DNA of 64,000 nucleotides from the NCBI GenBank assembly GCA_965249175.1, contig OZ252227.1, positions 3,100,001-3,164,000 of the forward strand. The letters are read 5' to 3'. Position 1 is the stretch's first letter. Each line of letters begins with the position of its first letter. Shown here one piece after another: positions 61,649 to 64,000 of this stretch. The translations under genes and the position numbers were made by a program. The notes below the pieces were generated by a model, which was given only the letters and a program-made list of their open reading frames with translations, had not been told where the DNA came from and did no database searches. This DNA comes from CAZYFH01 sp965249175. Its GTDB lineage: Bacteria > Acidobacteriota > Vicinamibacteria > Vicinamibacterales > UBA8438.

Positions 61649-64000
61649 CTACTCGTCCTGCAGTGCGATGAGCGGGTCGACGCGCGCGGCGCGCCGAGCG
61701 GGCAGGTAGCCGGCGACGGCGGCGACCCCCACAAGGACGGCGGCCGCCTGCGCGATCGTCAGCGGGTCCGTGGGCGCCACCTCGAACAGGAGGCTCGCGA
61801 CCAACCGTCCGGCCAGCACCACACCGCCGATGCCGGCCAGCACCCCGATGACCACGAGGACGAGCGACTCCCCGAGCACCATCCGGGCGATGCCGTCAGA
61901 CTGGGCGCCGAGCGCCATCCGGATGCCGATTTCGTTTGTCCGCTGCGCCACGTTGTACGACGCCAACCCGAAGGTCCCGAGCGCCGCCAACAGCGTGGCC
62001 AGCCCGCCGAACGAGGCGTAGGCGACGGCATAGAGCCGTTCGTCGGAAAACCGTTCCTCGATCTCGGCCGCCTGTGTCGACACGTTCCTCATCGGTAGAC
62101 GGGGGTCGATCCGCTGGACTGCGTCGCGCACGGCGGACGTCCATGCATCCGGCGCACCAGCGGTGCGGACGACGAAGGTGGCGGGACCAAGTGGCGATTG
62201 CACGATTGACCGGTACGTCGTCGGTGGTGCGGCCGCGCGCACGTCGCGGTACTTGACGTCGCGCACGACGCCGACGATCTCGAGCTCGCTCCGTTCCTCA
62301 CGGGCGAAGCCGACCCGGCGGCCGATCGGGTTGTCGAGGCCGAACAGCTCCCGCGCGGCGGTCGCGTTGATGACAGTCACGCCCGGCGCGTCTTCTCCGT
62401 CCTGTGCCTCGAAGGTCCGTCCGGTCAACCGCGGGATTTCCATTGTCTCGAAAAACGTCGGGGAGACGGTCATCATGTGGGTGTCGAGCCCCTCACCATC
62501 TCGTCCCTCTGCGTACACCGTGCTGATCCAGGCGCTGCCTGACAACAGCGCCAATCGTGACTGGCTGACGGATTGCACGCCCGGGAGGGCGCGAAGACCG
62601 TCTGTGATGCGGTCATAGAGGCCGACCGATTGCTGGAGGTCGTATCCGCTTTGTGTCGGGTCGATCTGGAACAGCAACACGTTCACCGGGTTGAACCCGA
62701 CATCGACGTCCCGCAGGTTGTCGAGCGTCCTCAGAAAGAGCCCGGCCCCGACAAGCAAGGCCAGGGAGACAGTCACTTGCGCGACGATCAAGCTGCGGCT
62801 GAGCAGGGTCCGTGACTGCCCGCCCCCACGGCTATGTTCCTTGAGCGCGCCCGCCAATTCGAGTCGCGTCGCCCGAAGCGCCGGGACCAGACTGAATGCG
62901 AGTCCGGTCGCGAGGCTGAGGAGCGCGACGAACCCGAAGACGCGCCAATCGAACGGGGTGGTCTGACCGAACGGCAAGAGCTGCCGCGTCCCGGCCGCGA
63001 CCCCGACGCCCAGCGCGCCGCCCGCCACCGCCAGCACGGCGCTCTCGGTCACGAGCTGCCGGATGAGCCGGCCTCTGGACGCCCCGACCGACAAGCGAAC
63101 CGCAATCTCCTTCCGGCGCGTCGCCGCACGGGACAACAACAGCGTCGCGACGTTGGCACAGACGATGAGCAACACCAACGCGACGACGACGCCCAGAATG
63201 ACCGCCTGCCGGGACGACCGAGGACTGGCATCGTAGACCCCCCGGCGCCCTGAATCGGCCAGCAGTCCGGGCACGGCCGTGAGGTCTTGGTTCCCCGACT
63301 CTCCTCGCTGATCCGGGGTCAGCTGCTCGAGATAGGAGGCGATGCCGGACTGCGCGGTGGCGCGGAAGATCCCATCGAGGTTGCCCTCCACCTGAGCGGG
63401 TGTCACACCGGGCCGCATCCGCCCCATGATCTGCAGCCACCACCAGGTCGCGTCGGCCAGCCGGTCTTCACCCTCTGGCTGCCGGTAGGTCGACAGCGGC
63501 AGATGCAGGTCGGCGGGCTCGCCCGCGGGGCGCAGGACGCCGGTGTAGCTGGCAGGGAGCACCCCGACGATTGTCGTCGGTGTGTCGTTGACCCGAATCA
63601 GCGTCCCGACCACATTGGGATCGAGGCCAAATCGCCGCTCCCAGAACGGATGGCTGAGCACCGCGACCGGGTCGGCTCCCAAGCGATCGTCTGCGACAGT
63701 GACGACCCGACCGATGCGCGCTCCGATTCCGAGCAGGTCGAAGTAGCCGCCCGTCGCCGTGAAGCCGGAGCCTATCTCGGCTCGGCCATCGATGACGAGA
63801 TTCAGTGCTCGGGTCGGCGCCGATGCGAACATACCCTCGAGCGTGTCGTTCCCGTCCCGCAGCGCTTCGAATATGCGGTAGGAGAAGGACGCCGAGACCC
63901 GATCCCCGGCCACCGTCTCGCCGGTGTAGCCGTAGCCGCTCACGTTGCGGGCCGCATCGTTGTCGCCGGCCCAGCGCAGCCGCACGAGCGTATTCGGGTC
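61649..64000 (-). CDS. FtsX-like/MacB-type permease (acidobacterial orphan permease; 5' end outside window)
   Basis: At least 783 residues, open to the right edge of the window; the ATG at 63985 is not the start, because family sequence (D-P-N-T-L-V-R-L-R-W) continues past it. Two copies of a module made of a large periplasmic (MacB-PCD) domain plus FtsX helices: the first has V-A-V-L-S-H-P-F-W-E-R-R-F and R-K-E-I-A-V-R-L-S-V-G-A-S-R; the second N-E-I-G-I-R-M-A-L-G-A-Q-S. The C terminus, P-A-R-R-A-A-R-V-D-P-L-I-A-L, is typical. These duplicated permeases are abundant in Acidobacteriota without a dedicated ATPase nearby. Confidence 0.92.
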   Translation of the reverse strand, partial: DPNTLVRLRWAGDNDAARNVSGYGYTGETVAGDRVSASFSYRIFEALRDGNDTLEGMFASAPTRALNLVIDGRAEIGSGFTATGGYFDLLGIGARIGRVVTVADDRLGADPVAVLSHPFWERRFGLDPNVVGTLIRVNDTPTTIVGVLPASYTGVLRPAGEPADLHLPLSTYRQPEGEDRLADATWWWLQIMGRMRPGVTPAQVEGNLDGIFRATAQSGIASYLEQLTPDQRGESGNQDLTAVPGLLADSGRRGVYDASPRSSRQAVILGVVVALVLLIVCANVATLLLSRAATRRKEIAVRLSVGASRGRLIRQLVTESAVLAVAGGALGVGVAAGTRQLLPFGQTTPFDWRVFGFVALLSLATGLAFSLVPALRATRLELAGALKEHSRGGGQSRTLLSRSLIVAQVTVSLALLVGAGLFLRTLDNLRDVDVGFNPVNVLLFQIDPTQSGYDLQQSVGLYDRITDGLRALPGVQSVSQSRLALLSGSAWISTVYAEGRDGEGLDTHMMTVSPTFFETMEIPRLTGRTFEAQDGEDAPGVTVINATAARELFGLDNPIGRRVGFAREERSELEIVGVVRDVKYRDVRAAAPPTTYRSIVQSPLGPATFVVRTAGAPDAWTSAVRDAVQRIDPRLPMRNVSTQAAEIEERFSDERLYAVAYASFGGLATLLAALGTFGLASYNVAQRTNEIGIRMALGAQSDGIARMVLGESLVLVVIGVLAGIGGVVLAGRLVASLLFEVAPTDPLTIAQAAAVLVGVAAVAGYLPARRAARVDPLIALQDE

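Noticed and set aside
1..64000. tRNA, rRNA or CRISPR array
   Set aside because: No tRNA-like cloverleaf, rRNA-like block or regularly spaced direct repeats were noticed; a tRNAscan or CRISPR finder would be decisive.

Overview
The window is a gene-dense, GC-rich bacterial chromosome segment. Its gene families point to an Acidobacteriota genome, most likely Vicinamibacteria or a close relative. These are two FlgO/TolB-like plus DUF5916 outer-membrane barrels, a MacB-like orphan FtsX permease at the right edge, a Ser/Thr kinase with TPR repeats, exported VOC and HpcH-type proteins, and many PQQ/NHL beta-propeller enzymes. The assignment is inferred from gene content only. I found no rRNA, tRNA, CRISPR array or phage.

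Layout: 1-3158 is a glycerol module (glycerophosphodiesterase, glpF, glpK). 3189-9577 holds exported proteins: a cupin-like protein, a cytochrome c/type II copper protein with a PKD-like partner, a VOC protein and the first DUF5916 barrel. 9630-12349 is bounded by two inverted copies of a 160 bp MITE-like element; between them lie a small Cys-rich ORF, a frameshifted PHP protein and a flavin reductase. 12353-17438 carries small enzymes (TfoX-like protein joined to a hydrolase, methyltransferase, M23 peptidase, DinB-fold protein, exported HpcH-like and double-VOC proteins). 17501-27141 is a minus-strand block: kinase, PQQ dehydrogenase, GlcG-like protein, serine hydrolase and the second DUF5916 barrel. 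27336-40926 holds DNA polymerase IV, a sugar dehydrogenase, a 5'-nucleotidase, an AMP ligase, a PQQ dehydrogenase, dienelactone hydrolase, an MBL hydrolase, an amidohydrolase and a GT39-type transferase. 40942-54617 mixes housekeeping genes (yajQ, hflX, RluA-type synthase) with a GIY-YIG protein, a slipin operon, a Rieske protein of reversed domain order, an esterase and more propellers. 54601-64000 holds NHL proteins, an ABC ATPase with a permease-esterase fusion, DUF4342, another PQQ dehydrogenase and the FtsX-type permease.

Most of the accessory genes encode exported proteins (Sec, Tat or lipoprotein signals). Together they suggest periplasmic oxidation and hydrolysis of external alcohols, sugars and lactones, with outer-membrane barrels for uptake or sensing. 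Two palindromes of the form TGCTA-N6-TAGCA, at an M23 peptidase start and between the second barrel and dinB, suggest a shared regulator.

At least nine single-base frameshifts break otherwise intact conserved genes. Most sit in short homopolymer runs. That looks more like residual long-read assembly error than gene decay, so the affected genes are annotated as one gene each across the break.
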